DNA of 64,000 bases from Rivularia sp. PCC 7116 (GTDB lineage: Bacteria; Cyanobacteriota; Cyanobacteriia; Cyanobacteriales; Nostocaceae). Numbering within the stretch: position 1 is the first letter of the stretch; every line of letters begins with the position of its first letter. The DNA is taken from assembly GCF_000316665.1 (NCBI RefSeq), contig NC_019678.1, forward strand, positions 4,526,001 to 4,590,000. Direction: 5' to 3'. The notes under the pieces are model-generated. The model did not search any database and was not told the DNA's origin. It saw only the letters and a list, made by a program, of their open reading frames with translations. Shown one piece after another: positions 46,736 through 56,828 of this stretch. Both the position numbers and the translations under genes were made by a program.

Positions 46736-47210
46736 CTAATTATTTTCTTCTTTCTTCCCCCTCTCCCCACTCTTCCCCCTCTTGCAATTACCCATTACCC
46801 ATTACTCATTAACAATCCGAGACTGTTCCGAGTTAACAGTTAAACCTTTACCAAATGCTAATATCGCTCATGACAATCCTATAAATTCGGAGATAAAATC
46901 CTGGATAAGCGTTTTTCTGCAAGCTATCGTCTTCTCTCCAAGAATGTCGAATCTGATAGCTTCGGGTAAACATATTAATCTGGGGTTTGTCATCCGTGTA
47001 GTCCCGTACTTTTTACTACGATTTTTCTTCGCCAATGTTGTTTATGCTTGTAAATGTGTCGAAAAATTAACGTAAACGGTTAGTTGAGTGATGGTCTATG
47101 GTAACAAGAAGTTAATTGTTTTTTTCTAAAGTAATGTTACCCAACCGTGATATGATTCAACTGACTGGATTTGCAGTCAACATCAAACTTCTGTACTGGT
47201 TTCAAGTCTC
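46669..47210. other. spacer upstream of the ATP synthase operon
   Basis: 540 bases with the GTGAGCA array, a C-rich CCCCCTCTCCCCACTC tract near 46755 and ATTACCC heptamers near 46785. A 97-codon frame at 46782 shows no protein pattern. The atp promoter is probably in the last 150 bases. Confidence 0.5.
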
Positions 47211-47645
47211 GTGAGCTTGTCAGATAATACGATTGAATCCGCACCTTCGACAATAGAAAATGCTCAAACTGGTTCTGAGAATGCAGAACCAGATCCGATG
47301 CAAGATTTCTACAAACTCTATCAAGAGTTGTTAGTTATTACTCTTGCTTTAACAGGGGTTATTTTCATCTCTGTTTGGATATTTTATTCCTTAAACATTG
47401 CTCTAAATTATTTGATTGGAGCTTGTGCGGGTTTAGTTTATCTGAGGATGTTAGCAAAAGATGTTGAGCGCTTGGGTAGAGAAAAGCAACAACTGAGTAA
47501 AACTCGGTTGGCTTTAATAGTGTTGTTGATTTTGCTCGCAGGAAAGTGGAATCAATTGGAAATACTGCCTATATTTTTAGGCTTTTTAACCTATAAAGCA
47601 ACGCTGATGATCTACGTGATTCGAGTGGCATTCAATCCTGACTAG
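47211..47645 (+). CDS. atp1: ATP synthase subunit I (Atp1-like assembly factor)
   Basis: First gene of the atp operon. A small membrane protein needed for assembly of the c-ring. It uses a GTG start and has 144 residues. The first 40 are polar and poorly conserved; three to four helices follow ([76 protein letters not shown]). The loop [15 protein letters not shown] is usual for cyanobacterial AtpI. The gene lies 60 bases before atpB. Confidence 0.9.
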   Translation: MSLSDNTIESAPSTIENAQTGSENAEPDPMQDFYKLYQELLVITLALTGVIFISVWIFYSLNIALNYLIGACAGLVYLRMLAKDVERLGREKQQLSKTRLALIVLLILLAGKWNQLEILPIFLGFLTYKATLMIYVIRVAFNPD

Positions 47646-47705
47646 CATAAAACTGGATAACAACAAAAAAGCGAACTATCCAGTTAATATGGTCGAAACG
47701 TAGTA

Positions 47706-48473
47706 ATGGTCAGCAAAATGGTAGATTTTCTGAGTGCTTTCAATTCTGTGACTCTTGCAGAATTGGAAGTAGGAAAACATCTGTACTGGCAAATCGGTAA
47801 CTTAAAATTACACGGACAGGTGTTTCTAACTTCCTGGTTTGTAATTGCCGTGCTGGTACTGGTTTCCGTGTTAGCAAGCAGTAATATTAAGCGGATTCCG
47901 AGTGGTATACAGAATTTAATGGAGTATGCCCTCGAATTCATTCGAGATTTGGCTAAAAACCAGATTGGCGAGAAAGAATATCGCCCCTGGGTGCCATTTG
48001 TAGGCACTTTGTTTTTGTTCATTTTTGTGTCAAATTGGTCAGGGGCACTTGTTCCTTTCAAGTTGATAGAGTTACCTGAAGGCGAATTAACTGCTCCAAC
48101 TAGTGACATCAATACAACTATTGCCTTAGCATTGTTGACATCATTGGCGTATTTTTACGCTGGGTTCAGCAAGAAGGGTTTAGGGTACTTTGGCAACTAC
48201 GTTCAGCCGGTATCGTTTATGTTGCCCTTCAAGATAATTGAAGATTTTACAAAGCCTCTTTCTCTAAGCTTCCGTTTGTTCGGTAATATTTTGGCTGATG
48301 AACTGGTTGTAGGAGTATTAGTCTTACTGGTACCTTTATTTGTGCCACTACCTGTAATGGCTTTGGGTTTATTTACCAGCGCTATTCAGGCACTAATTTT
48401 TGCTACCTTGGCGGCTGCTTACATCGGTGAAGCGTTGGAAGACCACCACGGTGCTGAAGAAGGGGAACATTAA
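47706..48473 (+). CDS. atpB: ATP synthase subunit a
   Basis: The F0 stator channel for protons (also called atpI in plastid nomenclature). 255 residues, five to six helices. The helix with the essential arginine is [22 protein letters not shown] and the conserved C-terminal helix contains [24 protein letters not shown]. The start [12 protein letters not shown] could be at either Met; the family begins near the second. A GC-poor leader precedes it. It is followed by a 147-base gap that carries an AACTAGC heptamer array (48536-48572). Confidence 0.96.
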   Translation: MVSKMVDFLSAFNSVTLAELEVGKHLYWQIGNLKLHGQVFLTSWFVIAVLVLVSVLASSNIKRIPSGIQNLMEYALEFIRDLAKNQIGEKEYRPWVPFVGTLFLFIFVSNWSGALVPFKLIELPEGELTAPTSDINTTIALALLTSLAYFYAGFSKKGLGYFGNYVQPVSFMLPFKIIEDFTKPLSLSFRLFGNILADELVVGVLVLLVPLFVPLPVMALGLFTSAIQALIFATLAAAYIGEALEDHHGAEEGEH

Positions 48474-48535
48474 AACTCCCCATAATCCGTTGGTTATTAG
48501 AACTAGAAGTTAGATGTGGCGGATTATTCATTAAT

Positions 48536-48573
48536 CATTAACAACTAACAACTAGCAACTAGCAACTAACAAA
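48536..48573. repeat. STRR array between atpB and atpE
   Basis: Five AACTAAC/AACTAGC heptamers in the atpB-atpE spacer, with no clear inverted partner on the other side. Confidence 0.8.
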
Positions 48574-48584
48574 TTTCAAATTGA

Positions 48585-48866
<282 letters not shown>

Positions 48867-48890
48867 TTTAAGTACTGAGAAAACAAATAA

Positions 48891-49048
48891 AAGTTAGGAG
48901 TTAGGAGTTAGGAATTAACAGTTAGGAATTAGGAGTAAAGAGTTAATAGTGAAGAGTTAATAATTAATTAGTAGCTCAGGACTTTTAACTAATAACTCTT
49001 AGCTAATAACTTATAATTCGTAACTCATAACTCATGACTCATAACTTG
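48891..49048 (+). repeat. inverted STRR arrays between atpE and atpG
   Basis: Left arm: AGTTAGG-type heptamers (48891-48960). Right arm: AACTCAT-type heptamers (48989-49047). The reverse complement of the right arm is an AGTTATG series, differing by about one base per unit from the left arm, so the spacer RNA can fold into a long imperfect hairpin ending about 20 bases before the atpG start codon. Confidence 0.75.
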
Positions 49049-49068
49049 TAAAAGCTGGAGCAAACAAT

Positions 49069-49560
49069 ATGATTCATTGGACGACTTTATTAGCAGTAGA
49101 AGAAGTCGCGAAAGAAGGTGGTCTGTTTGATATAGATGCAACTCTTCCTTTGATGGCGATCCAGTTTCTACTTTTAGCTTTAATTCTGAACGCGATTTTT
49201 TACAAGCCTCTAGGAAAAGCAATTGATGAGCGGAACGAGTATATCCGTAGCAATCAGTTGTCAGCAAAAGAGCGCTTAACGAAAACAGAAAAATTAGCGC
49301 AGCAGTACGAAGAAGAATTAGCAGGTGCAAGAAGACAAGCGCAAAAAGTAATTGCTGATGCTCAAGCAGAAGCCGAGAAAACTGCTTCCGAGAAAGTAGC
49401 AGCTGCTCAACAAGAAGCGCAAGGACAAAGAGAACAGGCTGCTCAAGAAATAGAGCAACAAAAACAGCAGGCTTTTGCTTCTTTAGAGAAAGAAGTTGAT
49501 GGTCTCTCTCGCCAAATATTAGAGAAGCTTCTAGGAGCGGATTTAGCAGCACAGCGCTAA
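49069..49560 (+). CDS. atpG: ATP synthase subunit b'
   Basis: One half of the b/b' stator stalk found in cyanobacteria and chloroplasts (atpF2 in some databases). 163 residues: one N-terminal membrane helix ([34 protein letters not shown]), followed by a long Ala/Glu/Gln-rich helix ([36 protein letters not shown]). The start ATG at 49069 has GCTGGAGC upstream. It is preceded by the inverted arrays and followed by a 452-base gap before atpF, the longest spacer in the operon. Confidence 0.95.
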   Translation: MIHWTTLLAVEEVAKEGGLFDIDATLPLMAIQFLLLALILNAIFYKPLGKAIDERNEYIRSNQLSAKERLTKTEKLAQQYEEELAGARRQAQKVIADAQAEAEKTASEKVAAAQQEAQGQREQAAQEIEQQKQQAFASLEKEVDGLSRQILEKLLGADLAAQR

Positions 49561-50012
49561 CAAACTTCAAGAAAAGAATGGAGAAAGTTTGTAAAATTGC
49601 TTGGCTCAAATTCAGTAATTACTATTTTGTAATTCGTAATTATTACCCCATATATATGTAAAGGGTGGATTCAATTTTAGATTTTGGATTTTGGAGCCAC
49701 TGTGTATTGGTAAAGCAGAAAAATATTGGGGTTTTCCCAAGTTGAGCGACTGCTAAACCCGAAAGAGGTTTCCCCCTTGTAAGGCAACTGGCATGATTGA
49801 ATGGTTGTTCTCTTTTTGAAAAAAAGTCGAGCAACTTTAGATTTTATCCAACACCCTACTTAAAATAAAAATTGATTAATTACGAATTATAAAAAAAGTA
49901 AGTTACTACTAGTTTTTTGGTTATAGAGAGATTTAGATTTATAGATGCTTGAACGATATTGCATCGTAATTTTTTATGCTGAAGGCAGCGCAATAGTGGA
50001 TGAAATAACAAC
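49561..50012. other. atpG-atpF spacer
   Basis: At 452 bases this is the longest spacer of the operon, and it lacks STRRs. Short frames (for example 63 codons at 49643 on the minus strand) have no protein pattern. A stretch at 49760-49800 (AACCCGAAAGAGGTTTCCCCCTTG) is GC-richer but has no clear dyad. Confidence 0.4.
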
Positions 50013-50570
50013 ATGGGGACATTCTTAATATTGATGGCGGAAGCCAGCGCCGTCGGAAGTGAGTTAGTAGAAGAAGCAGGTCACGAAGGTTTTGGTTTTA
50101 ATACCAATATCTTAGATACTAACTTGATTAACCTGGCAATTATTTTTGTAGTTTTATTCGTTTTTGGACGTAAAGCTTTAGGAGGTTCTTTAAAAGAACG
50201 TCGCGAAAAAATTGAAGCTGCAATTAAAGCTGCTGAAAAACGTGCCAACGATGCACAAACTGCTTTAGCCGAACAACAAAATAAATTGGCTCAAGCCCAA
50301 GCAGAAGCCGAAAAAATTAAGCAAGCGGCACAAGAAAATGCTGGTAAAGCGAAAGAATCAATACTCGCACAAGCCGCTGTTGATGTGGAAAGAATGAAGC
50401 AGACAGCAGCAGCAGATTTGAATACAGAAAGAGATAAAGCTATTAACCAATTGCGACAGCGCGTAGTCGCTCAGGCTTTAGAAAAAGTAGAGTCGCAACT
50501 CCGTGGTGGAATTGCCGACGATGCTCAGCATACATTAGTTGATCGTAGCATCGCGCAATTAGGGAGTTAA
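50013..50570 (+). CDS. atpF: ATP synthase subunit b
   Basis: The other half of the stator stalk. 185 residues: short N-terminal leader, membrane helix ([46 protein letters not shown]), then the long helix to the C-terminus ([45 protein letters not shown]). The gene ends two bases before the atpH start codon (TTA in between), so translation is coupled. Confidence 0.96.
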   Translation: MGTFLILMAEASAVGSELVEEAGHEGFGFNTNILDTNLINLAIIFVVLFVFGRKALGGSLKERREKIEAAIKAAEKRANDAQTALAEQQNKLAQAQAEAEKIKQAAQENAGKAKESILAQAAVDVERMKQTAAADLNTERDKAINQLRQRVVAQALEKVESQLRGGIADDAQHTLVDRSIAQLGS

Positions 50571-50572
50571 TT

Positions 50573-51124
50573 ATGGCAAAGAATACAGCAACCGCAGCAG
50601 TATCGCGTCCTTACGCCGAAGCGCTTATGTCTATAGCGCAGTCAAACAACGTTGCAGATAAGTTTGACTCTGATGTACGTTCTTTACTGAACTTAATCAA
50701 AGAAAGCCAACCCCTGCAAAACTTTTTTGCTAACCCGTTTATCAGCGGTGAAGATAAAAAGGGTGTTATTAGCAAGATACTCAGCGACGACACTAACCCA
50801 ATTTTCCGCAATTTCTTAATGCTGTTGGTAGATAGACGGCGAATTACCTTGGTAGAGGATATAGCCGAGGAATATTTGGCAAAGTTGCGAGAACTAAATC
50901 AAACAGTATTAGCCGAAGTTATTTCTGCCGTTCCCCTTACAGACGAACAGCAGCAGACAATCAAGGAAAAAGTTAAGTCAATGACTGATGCTCGCGAGGT
51001 CGAGTTAAACAGTACTATTGATAGCGATATCATTGGTGGCGTAATTATTAAGGTAGGTTCTCAAGTTGTTGATTCCAGTTTACGGGGTCAGTTACGCCGC
51101 TTATCTTTGAACTTGAAAAGCTAA
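50573..51124 (+). CDS. atpH: ATP synthase subunit delta
   Basis: Joins the F1 head to the b/b' stalk (atpD in some cyanobacterial naming). 183 residues. It begins VSRPYAEALMSIAQ, with an N-terminal helical bundle and a C-terminal domain (VLAEVISAVPLTDEQQQTIKEKVKSMTDAREVELNSTIDSDIIGGVIIKVGSQVVDSSLRGQLRRLSLNL) that contains the family signature. Immediately after the stop an AGTTAGG heptamer array begins. Confidence 0.96.
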   Translation: MAKNTATAAVSRPYAEALMSIAQSNNVADKFDSDVRSLLNLIKESQPLQNFFANPFISGEDKKGVISKILSDDTNPIFRNFLMLLVDRRRITLVEDIAEEYLAKLRELNQTVLAEVISAVPLTDEQQQTIKEKVKSMTDAREVELNSTIDSDIIGGVIIKVGSQVVDSSLRGQLRRLSLNLKS

Positions 51125-51306
51125 AAGTTAGGAGTAAGGAGTTAGAAGTGAGGAATTAAAGGTTAGGAATGAGGAATGAGTAATTAAGGATTTAATGCCG
51201 CAGTTTGAGGCTAACTGGTGAAACCACAAAAAGCTGAAAACTGAAAACTTAGAACTCATAACTCATAACTAAAAATTTATAGCCCAGAACTCATAACTCA
51301 TTACTT
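51124..51306 (+). repeat. inverted STRR arrays between atpH and atpA
   Basis: Left arm: AGTTAGG/GAGGAAT heptamers from 51124 to about 51190, beginning at the stop codon. Right arm: AACTCAT heptamers 51247-51306, ending about 35 bases before the atpA ATG. The arms are imperfect reverse complements. Confidence 0.75.
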
Positions 51307-51344
51307 AGGTTTCTTTTCCGTATTGTAAGAAAGAAGATAAAAAA

Positions 51345-52865
51345 ATGGCAATTAGCATTAGACCAGACGAAATTAGTAACATTATCCAACAGCAAATCGA
51401 GCAATACGACCAACAGGTCAAAGTTGCGAATGTTGGTACCGTATTGTCAGTAGGTGACGGTATTGCTCGTATCTATGGCTTGGAAAAAGCTATGGCTGGC
51501 GAGTTGTTGGAATTTGAAGATGGTACCGCTGGTGTTGCTCTTAACTTAGAAGAAGACAACGTTGGTGCAGTATTGATGGGTGACGGTCGCCAAATTCAAG
51601 AAGGTAGTACCGTTACAGCTACTGGTAAAATTGCTCAGGTACCCGTTGGCGATGCCATGATTGGCAGAGTTGTTAATGCTTTGGGTGAAGCGATCGACGG
51701 TAAAGGTGATATCCAAACTTCTGAAGGTCGTTTGATTGAGTCGATGGCTCCCGGTATCATTCAACGTCGTTCCGTACACGAACCAATGCAAACCGGAATT
51801 ACCGCTATTGACGCGATGATTCCTGTAGGAAGGGGACAGCGCGAATTAATTATTGGTGACAGACAAACTGGTAAGACAGCAATTGCAATTGACACCATTA
51901 TTAACCAGAAGTCAGAAGACGTAGTTTGCGTTTACGTTGCGATCGGTCAAAAAGCTTCTACCGTTGCGAACGTAGTTCAAACTTTACAAGACAATGGCGC
52001 GATGGATTACACCATTGTGGTAGCAGCGAGTGCTTCCGAACCCGCACCATTGCAGTGGTTGGCTCCTTATTCTGGTGCTGCTCTTGCTGAATACTTTATG
52101 TATAAGGGCAAAGCAACCTTAATTATTTACGACGATTTGACCAAGCAAGCACAAGCTTACCGTCAAATGTCCTTGTTACTACGTCGTCCACCCGGTCGTG
52201 AAGCATATCCTGGAGACGTATTTTACCTCCACTCCCGCTTGTTGGAACGCGCTGCAAAACTCAGCGACGACCTTGGAGCAGGTAGCATGACCGCGTTACC
52301 AATTATTGAAACCCAAGCTGGTGACGTATCTGCTTACATTCCTACAAACGTAATTTCGATTACCGACGGTCAGATATTCTTATCTTCCGACTTATTTAAC
52401 GCCGGTATTCGTCCCGCAATCAACCCCGGTATTTCCGTATCCCGCGTGGGTTCTGCTGCTCAAACCAAAGCAATGAAGAAAGTTGCTGGTAAATTGAAGT
52501 TGGAATTAGCGCAATTTGACGAATTGCAAGCATTCTCGCAGTTCGCATCTGACTTAGATAAAGCGACTCAAGACCAACTGGCACAAGGTGTACGCTTGCG
52601 GGAAACCTTAAAGCAGCCACAAAACCAACCACGTGCAGTATACGAGCAAGTTGCAATCTTGTATGCGGGTCTTAACGGATATTTAAGTGATATCGAAGTT
52701 AATAAAATTACAGATTTTGTTGAAGGATTCCAAGAATACTTGAAGAACAACAAAACTGAATACAAGCAAGGAATTGAAGAAAAGAAAGTCCTTGGTGAAG
52801 ACGAAGAAAAAGCGCTAAAAGAAGCGATTAGCGAATACAAGAAGACCTTCTTAGCAACAGCGTAA
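51345..52865 (+). CDS. atpA: ATP synthase subunit alpha
   Basis: Non-catalytic nucleotide-binding subunit of the F1 head. 506 residues, standard. The P-loop is GDRQTGKT (residues 171-178), the Walker B region is [12 protein letters not shown], and the [17 protein letters not shown] signature with the arginine that reaches the catalytic site is intact. The beta and epsilon genes are absent, as expected in cyanobacteria where they form a separate operon. AGAAAGAAGAT precedes the ATG. The stop is followed by a CAGTGAACAG heptamer array. Confidence 0.98.
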   Translation: MAISIRPDEISNIIQQQIEQYDQQVKVANVGTVLSVGDGIARIYGLEKAMAGELLEFEDGTAGVALNLEEDNVGAVLMGDGRQIQEGSTVTATGKIAQVPVGDAMIGRVVNALGEAIDGKGDIQTSEGRLIESMAPGIIQRRSVHEPMQTGITAIDAMIPVGRGQRELIIGDRQTGKTAIAIDTIINQKSEDVVCVYVAIGQKASTVANVVQTLQDNGAMDYTIVVAASASEPAPLQWLAPYSGAALAEYFMYKGKATLIIYDDLTKQAQAYRQMSLLLRRPPGREAYPGDVFYLHSRLLERAAKLSDDLGAGSMTALPIIETQAGDVSAYIPTNVISITDGQIFLSSDLFNAGIRPAINPGISVSRVGSAAQTKAMKKVAGKLKLELAQFDELQAFSQFASDLDKATQDQLAQGVRLRETLKQPQNQPRAVYEQVAILYAGLNGYLSDIEVNKITDFVEGFQEYLKNNKTEYKQGIEEKKVLGEDEEKALKEAISEYKKTFLATA

Positions 52866-53046
52866 ACAGTCAGCAGTGAACAGCGAACAGTGAACAGTAA
52901 AGAGTAGGAGGAGAGGGGTTGATGGCTTGGAGAAAAGTTTCTAGTTCTTATTTCTTTAGCATTAACTCTTGATTCTCTGACTGTTAAACGCTAACTGTTA
53001 ACTGCTCACTGCTCACTGCTCACTGTTAACTGTTCACTGTTCACTG
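52866..53046 (+). repeat. inverted STRR arrays between atpA and atpC
   Basis: Left arm: AACAGTGA units (52866-52900), starting one base past the stop. Right arm: CTGCTCA/CTGTTCA units (52981-53046), ending about 10 bases before the atpC ATG. The reverse complement of the right arm closely matches the left arm, giving the strongest of the three atp-spacer hairpins. Confidence 0.8.
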
Positions 53047-53055
53047 AAAGAAATT

Positions 53056-54000
53056 ATGCCTAATTTAAAAGCAATACGAGACAGAATAAGTTCTGTTAAA
53101 AATACCAAGAAAATTACAGAAGCCATGCGCTTAGTGGCTGCTGCTAGAGTACGTCGCGCACAAGAGCAGGTTACTTCTACCCGTCCATTTGCTGACCGTT
53201 TAGCACAAGTATTATTTGGTTTACAAAGCCGTCTAGCCTTTGAAGATGTTGACTTACCGCTGATGAAAAAGCGCGAAGTTAAATCAGTCGGGTTGCTAGT
53301 AGTTTCAGGCGATCGCGGTTTGTGCGGTGGTTACAACACCAACGTTATCAAGCGTGCGGAAAATCGTGCCAAAGAACTCAAAGCTGAAGGTTTAGATTAT
53401 AAATATGTATTGGTAGGGCGTAAAGCTACCCAATATTTTCAACGTCGAGAAGAAACTATTGACGCTACATATACCGGCTTAGAACAAATACCTACAGCAG
53501 CGGAAGCTTCTAATATCGCTGACGAACTACTTTCTTTATTTTTATCAGAAAGCGTAGATAGAATCGAATTAGTTTATACCAAATTCGTTTCCTTAGTTAG
53601 CTCTCGTCCAGTAGTACAAACCTTACTTCCTTTAGATGCTAATGGTTTGTCAGCAGACGACGAGTTTTTCCGTTTAACAACCCGTGGTGGTGAATTTGAA
53701 GTTGAAAGAGAGAAAGTTACGACTCAAATGCGTGCTTTCCCTCGCGACATGATTTTTGAACAAGATCCAGTCCAAATTTTAGATTCTTTACTGCCGCTAT
53801 ACTTAAGCAACCAACTATTGCGAGCATTGCAAGAATCCGCAGCCAGCGAACTCGCAGCGCGAATGACAGCAATGAGCAGCGCTAGCGATAACGCAGCAGA
53901 ATTAATGAAGAGTCTTTCATTGTCTTATAACAAAGCACGACAAGCCGCAATTACTCAAGAAATTTTAGAAGTTGTGGGTGGTGCTCAAGCGCTAGGGTAA
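53056..54000 (+). CDS. atpC: ATP synthase subunit gamma
   Basis: The central rotor shaft (also atpG). 314 residues. The N-terminal helix [36 protein letters not shown] and C-terminal helix [45 protein letters not shown] are the coiled-coil shaft. The middle region [25 protein letters not shown] is the Rossmann-like domain. It has the longer cyanobacterial insert but I see no chloroplast-type dithiol. Last gene of the operon, with a terminator 30 bases later. The ATG's upstream region is heptamer repeat and lacks a strong Shine-Dalgarno. Confidence 0.97.
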   Translation: MPNLKAIRDRISSVKNTKKITEAMRLVAAARVRRAQEQVTSTRPFADRLAQVLFGLQSRLAFEDVDLPLMKKREVKSVGLLVVSGDRGLCGGYNTNVIKRAENRAKELKAEGLDYKYVLVGRKATQYFQRREETIDATYTGLEQIPTAAEASNIADELLSLFLSESVDRIELVYTKFVSLVSSRPVVQTLLPLDANGLSADDEFFRLTTRGGEFEVEREKVTTQMRAFPRDMIFEQDPVQILDSLLPLYLSNQLLRALQESAASELAARMTAMSSASDNAAELMKSLSLSYNKARQAAITQEILEVVGGAQALG

Positions 54001-54030
54001 TTAGAAATTTTAAATTATCAAAGTTGTTAA

Positions 54031-54078
54031 TAGCTAATTGTTGATTTTATCTGAATTGACAATTGGCTATTTTTATTT
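54031..54078 (+). terminator. terminator of the atp operon
   Basis: Arms TAGCTAATTGT (54031-54041) and ACAATTGGCTA (54059-54069) with one G-T pair, followed by TTTTTATTT. Thirty bases past the atpC stop. Confidence 0.85.
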
Positions 54079-54124
54079 ATTAAGTTTCAAGTTTATCAAG
54101 TTTATGAAGTGCGATATAACTGAA

Positions 54125-54339
54125 ATCTTGCACCATTGTCGTTAAGCCCTAATACCGCCTTGTAAGCCGGAGGCTTTCTAGCCCGCACGCTCTGCGTGAA
54201 CGCAGAGAAATCAAAATCCGAGGCTCATATACAAAGTACGTTTTTACGCACTAACACCCTTGCCCAGTCTGATTTATCAGACTTTGTGTATTAGCCTGAG
54301 AATTTATGAATACGGCGGTTGTTGAAAATGGTGCAAGAT
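54125..54339. repeat. inverted-repeat bounded segment, possible MITE remnant
   Basis: Ends ATCTTGCACCATT (54125-54137) and AATGGTGCAAGAT (54327-54339) are perfect inverted repeats. Internal hairpins include GTCTGAT/ATCAGAC. A third copy of the end lies at 55287-55299, on the other side of the tmRNA. There is no ORF. Confidence 0.55.
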
Positions 54340-54559
54340 GTGAGCCTCCGATGAAGGTTAAAGGTTAAAGGTCGAAGGTCAAAGGTGTTAAAATCCTTCA
54401 CAACTAATGAAACTAACCCTTTTTTTTACTTTGGCTAAAAGCTTTACTGTATAAGGGTTTGAAAATGTGTTAGTTAGGAGATATAACTTAAATCTCTTTT
54501 CTCTTAAGTCACTTAAACCCAATCCAAAATCCATTGTGGCAATTTTCAAAAAGTAGAAC

Positions 54560-54565
54560 TATAAT
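54560..54565 (+). promoter_or_regulatory. -10 element of ssrA
   Basis: A perfect TATAAT 16 bases before the mature tmRNA 5' end. No good -35 hexamer at standard spacing is visible, which is common for cyanobacterial promoters. Confidence 0.5.
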
Positions 54566-54581
54566 AGAATATGATTCACAT

Positions 54582-54958
54582 GGGTCTGTAATGGTTTCGA
54601 CGGGGTGGCGAAAGCTTCTCGTTGATTCAGGTCGAGAGTGAACCTAATCTCGTAAATCAAGGTTCAAACAAATAATAACTGCAAACAACATTGTAGCATT
54701 CAAGCGTCAAGCAGTAGCTGCTTAAACTTTTTTCGTACGCTTCTCTCTAATGTGACTCCGTTAAGCATTAGAGAGCAACCCCCAACGGATGCTCTAATAA
54801 GTTCCCTTTGGTGGACTTATTAGAAAAGACTTTACCAAAGCATCCCACCGTTCGGGATAATGAACGGTCCCTGCCTCAAGGGTTAACGAGGCTAAACCTG
54901 TGAACGATGCGGGGGTAAATACCCATTTCGGACGGCAGTTCAATTCTGCCCAGATCCA
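54582..54958 (+). ncRNA. ssrA: tmRNA (transfer-messenger RNA)
   Basis: Rescues stalled ribosomes. The tRNA-like ends pair: GGGTCTG at the 5' end with CAGATCC at the 3' end, discriminator A, and a T arm GGCAG-TTCAATT-CTGCC. The tag frame after the resume codon reads ANNIVAFKRQAVAA then TAA, matching the cyanobacterial tag pattern ANNIV...AA. Pseudoknot stems follow, for example CTAATAAGT with ACTTATTAG and CCGTTC with GAACGG. One-piece form, not permuted. The terminator follows at 54975-55018. Confidence 0.96.
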
Positions 54959-55352
54959 TTAGTACGTAATTACTAAATCCACCTTGTACTTAAATGTAGA
55001 GGTGGATTTGTTTTTTATTTGTTTTTGATGTGTTTGTCATAAGCGTTTAGAAATGATTTATGAGTAAGTTGCAAGTAACTTGTCCAGTTTGTTAGCGTAA
55101 TGGCTAACTATGCGAAGAGGGATTTTTTGTGAAGCGGTAGCTGCTACTAATTGTTATATTTAGTCAGTTTGACTAAAAATTTGCTGTATTTTTAGTTAGC
55201 TTGCAACAGCTTCAAATCGATTCTAAGGGTAATAAACGAGGCAGATTAAAATGCACAAAAAAGATTATACATTCTGATTCTTTCATATCTTGCACCATTT
55301 TTATTAGCTAAAGATTGTACGTTAAGTTATTAATAGTGGTTCAAAATTATTC
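54959..55352. other. spacer after ssrA
   Basis: After the ssrA terminator this region is AT-rich with no ORF. It contains a solo ATCTTGCACCATT end (55287-55299) that matches the bounded segment upstream of ssrA. Confidence 0.45.
54975..55018 (+). terminator. terminator of ssrA
   Basis: Arms AAATCCACCT and AGGTGGATTT, loop of about 16 bases, then GTTTTTTATTT. About 17 bases past the mature 3' end. Confidence 0.88.
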
Positions 55353-55856
55353 TCAATCAACTTCAGTCACTAATAATTGCCACTCTGTAACAACCTCTTC
55401 GGGAATTTCTAAAACCTTCTGTTCTTTTCCCGAAACTGGTAAATTCAACTTCAACGACTCAACTTCAGTTAACTTTGGTAAAACGTCAGTTAAGCTATAT
55501 TCCCCTACATTTGGCGCTGGTGAAGAATTGGCGTAAACGTCAGACGCATTCAGAAATTTACCTGATGCTGTAATTATTTCTAGAGAATGAGGATGAAAAA
55601 ATTCAAAGACACCCGGAAAACCAACTATTCTTAAATTTAATTCTTGTTTCACACCGGGATTAATCTTTTTAAATAGCAATACTTGCCAGGTGTATTCTTG
55701 TTTATCTTTAATAGATACTTGGGAATGGTAGCGTAATACTCCTGGTGCGTCGTGATGCTGGCGCAGCATTGCTATGGATTCTTGGGAAGTAAATCCAATT
55801 GCAATAAATATTAAAATTATGATTGTAAAACAGCGTCGCAATAAGTTTGTAAACAT
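55353..55856 (-). CDS. exported DUF3122-like protein, 167 aa
   Basis: A signal peptide is visible (RRCFTIIILIFIAIGFTSQESIA). The mature protein begins MLRQHHDAPGVLRYHSQVSIKDKQEYTWQVLLFKKINPGVKQELNLRIVGFPGVFEFFHPHSLEIITASGKFLNASDVYANSSPAPNVGEYSLTDVLP. This matches my memory of the cyanobacterial DUF3122 family (short exported proteins). The function is unknown. It is a single gene between the ssrA region and the gene at 56172, divergent from the latter. Confidence 0.75.
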   Translation of the reverse strand: MFTNLLRRCFTIIILIFIAIGFTSQESIAMLRQHHDAPGVLRYHSQVSIKDKQEYTWQVLLFKKINPGVKQELNLRIVGFPGVFEFFHPHSLEIITASGKFLNASDVYANSSPAPNVGEYSLTDVLPKLTEVESLKLNLPVSGKEQKVLEIPEEVVTEWQLLVTEVD

Positions 55857-56171
55857 TGGTTTTGATTGAGGAATTGAAGATGAGAAAATAGGTCTAAGGG
55901 ATTAACAACAGCTACAATAAACTCAAATTTTACACCTCGACCGCGAACTAGCTTTTTTATTCATAACACTATCAAAAAATCATCTTTTACTCAAGCAGCC
56001 GGATTTCTTGCAGTTTATTGAGAATAGTATGAGATACGAATAAAATAAACTTACCTTAATCTAGGTTTTACCTTTGTTCTTCTCAGATTGTATAGAAAAA
56101 ATGAATCAATCTTAAATAAGTCTCTCTTAGTGATAGGATGTTACCTCGATGCTTATTCGTTGAGATAAATC
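55857..56171. other. divergent promoter region
   Basis: 315 bases between divergent genes at 55353-55856 and 56172-56678. No dispersed repeat or ORF seen; both promoters are expected here. Confidence 0.4.
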
Positions 56172-56678
56172 ATGCCTAATCTACGTAATTTGCTTATCGG
56201 TGCAGGGATTGCAGCTGCTGGTGCAATCGGAACAAAGAAAGCTGTAGACTACTTCAAGAATCGTGGAAAAGAAGAAGCACCACCTGAAGCTGAAGGTGAT
56301 GCTGAAATATCGGCACCAGATGAGGTTGCTTATGCTTCTGTAGAAGAAAGCTCCGTTCAAGGCTTTTTAGATGCAAGCTTTGGCGATGCTGGACGTTACG
56401 TTCCAAATCGTCCGCCTAAGATTTTTGAATATCAAGGCGAACAGTATATGGTCATTTGGGCTTACGATAATAAGCAGGAGAAAAATCAAATGCTGGCTTT
56501 CAAATATACTGATGCGGGTCGTAAGATGGTTGCTAGTGTTGGATATACTTCTGATAAAACAGATTATAATCTCAGTTTAGATCCAACACCTTTTGCTATT
56601 GAAGTAAATGGTCAAAAGTTGCAATCTGGGCAATCTGAAACTGCTGGAACCAGCGATGTAGATTTCGTTCTAGCTTAA
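56172..56678 (+). CDS. conserved-looking hypothetical protein, 168 aa
   Basis: I do not recognise the family. The N-terminus (LRNLLIGAGIAAAGAIGTKKAVDYFKNRGK) is a short hydrophobic segment with basic residues and may be a membrane anchor or a Gly/Ala hairpin. An acidic linker (EEAPPEAEGDAEISAPDEVAYA) is followed by a folded domain (PPKIFEYQGEQYMVIWAYDNKQEKNQMLAFKYTDAGRKMVASVGYTS). The tail is Ser/Gly-rich. There is a terminator at 56708-56738. It diverges from the DUF3122-like gene. Likely membrane-associated with the domain exposed on one face. Confidence 0.65.
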   Translation: MPNLRNLLIGAGIAAAGAIGTKKAVDYFKNRGKEEAPPEAEGDAEISAPDEVAYASVEESSVQGFLDASFGDAGRYVPNRPPKIFEYQGEQYMVIWAYDNKQEKNQMLAFKYTDAGRKMVASVGYTSDKTDYNLSLDPTPFAIEVNGQKLQSGQSETAGTSDVDFVLA

Positions 56679-56707
56679 GGTATTCAGAAAAAAGATGTTT
56701 TGACAAT

Positions 56708-56738
56708 AAAAGGTTATAAAAATTTAGCCTTTTTTGTT
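56708..56738 (+). terminator. terminator after the 168-aa gene
   Basis: Arms AAAGGTTA and TAGCCTTT with one G-T pair, followed by TTTTGTTTT. Thirty bases past the stop. A CCGG-type dispersed hairpin (AAACCCGG/CCGGGTTT) follows at 56758-56787. Confidence 0.7.
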
Positions 56739-56828
56739 TTTTGTTTAAAAATTTTACAAACCCGGTTTTTTAATGAAAGCCGGGTTTATAACTGCTATCT
56801 AATGTTTACTCAATCTGGATATTTGTTT

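Larger units (their letters stand above)
54001..54581. other. spacer between atpC and ssrA
   Basis: Beyond the atp terminator this holds a 215-bp segment with inverted ends (54125-54339), GGTCAAA heptamers near 54355-54385 and the tmRNA promoter region. No protein-like frame. Confidence 0.5.

Noticed and set aside
46782-47075. A 97-codon frame upstream of the atp operon
   Set aside because: It starts inside heptamer repeats and shows no coherent hydrophobicity or domain.
49025-49609. A 194-codon Leu-rich frame antisense to the b' subunit gene
   Set aside because: It is the antisense of a Glu/Ala/Gln-rich helix gene, which always gives Leu/Ser/Phe-rich antisense; the sense gene is certain.
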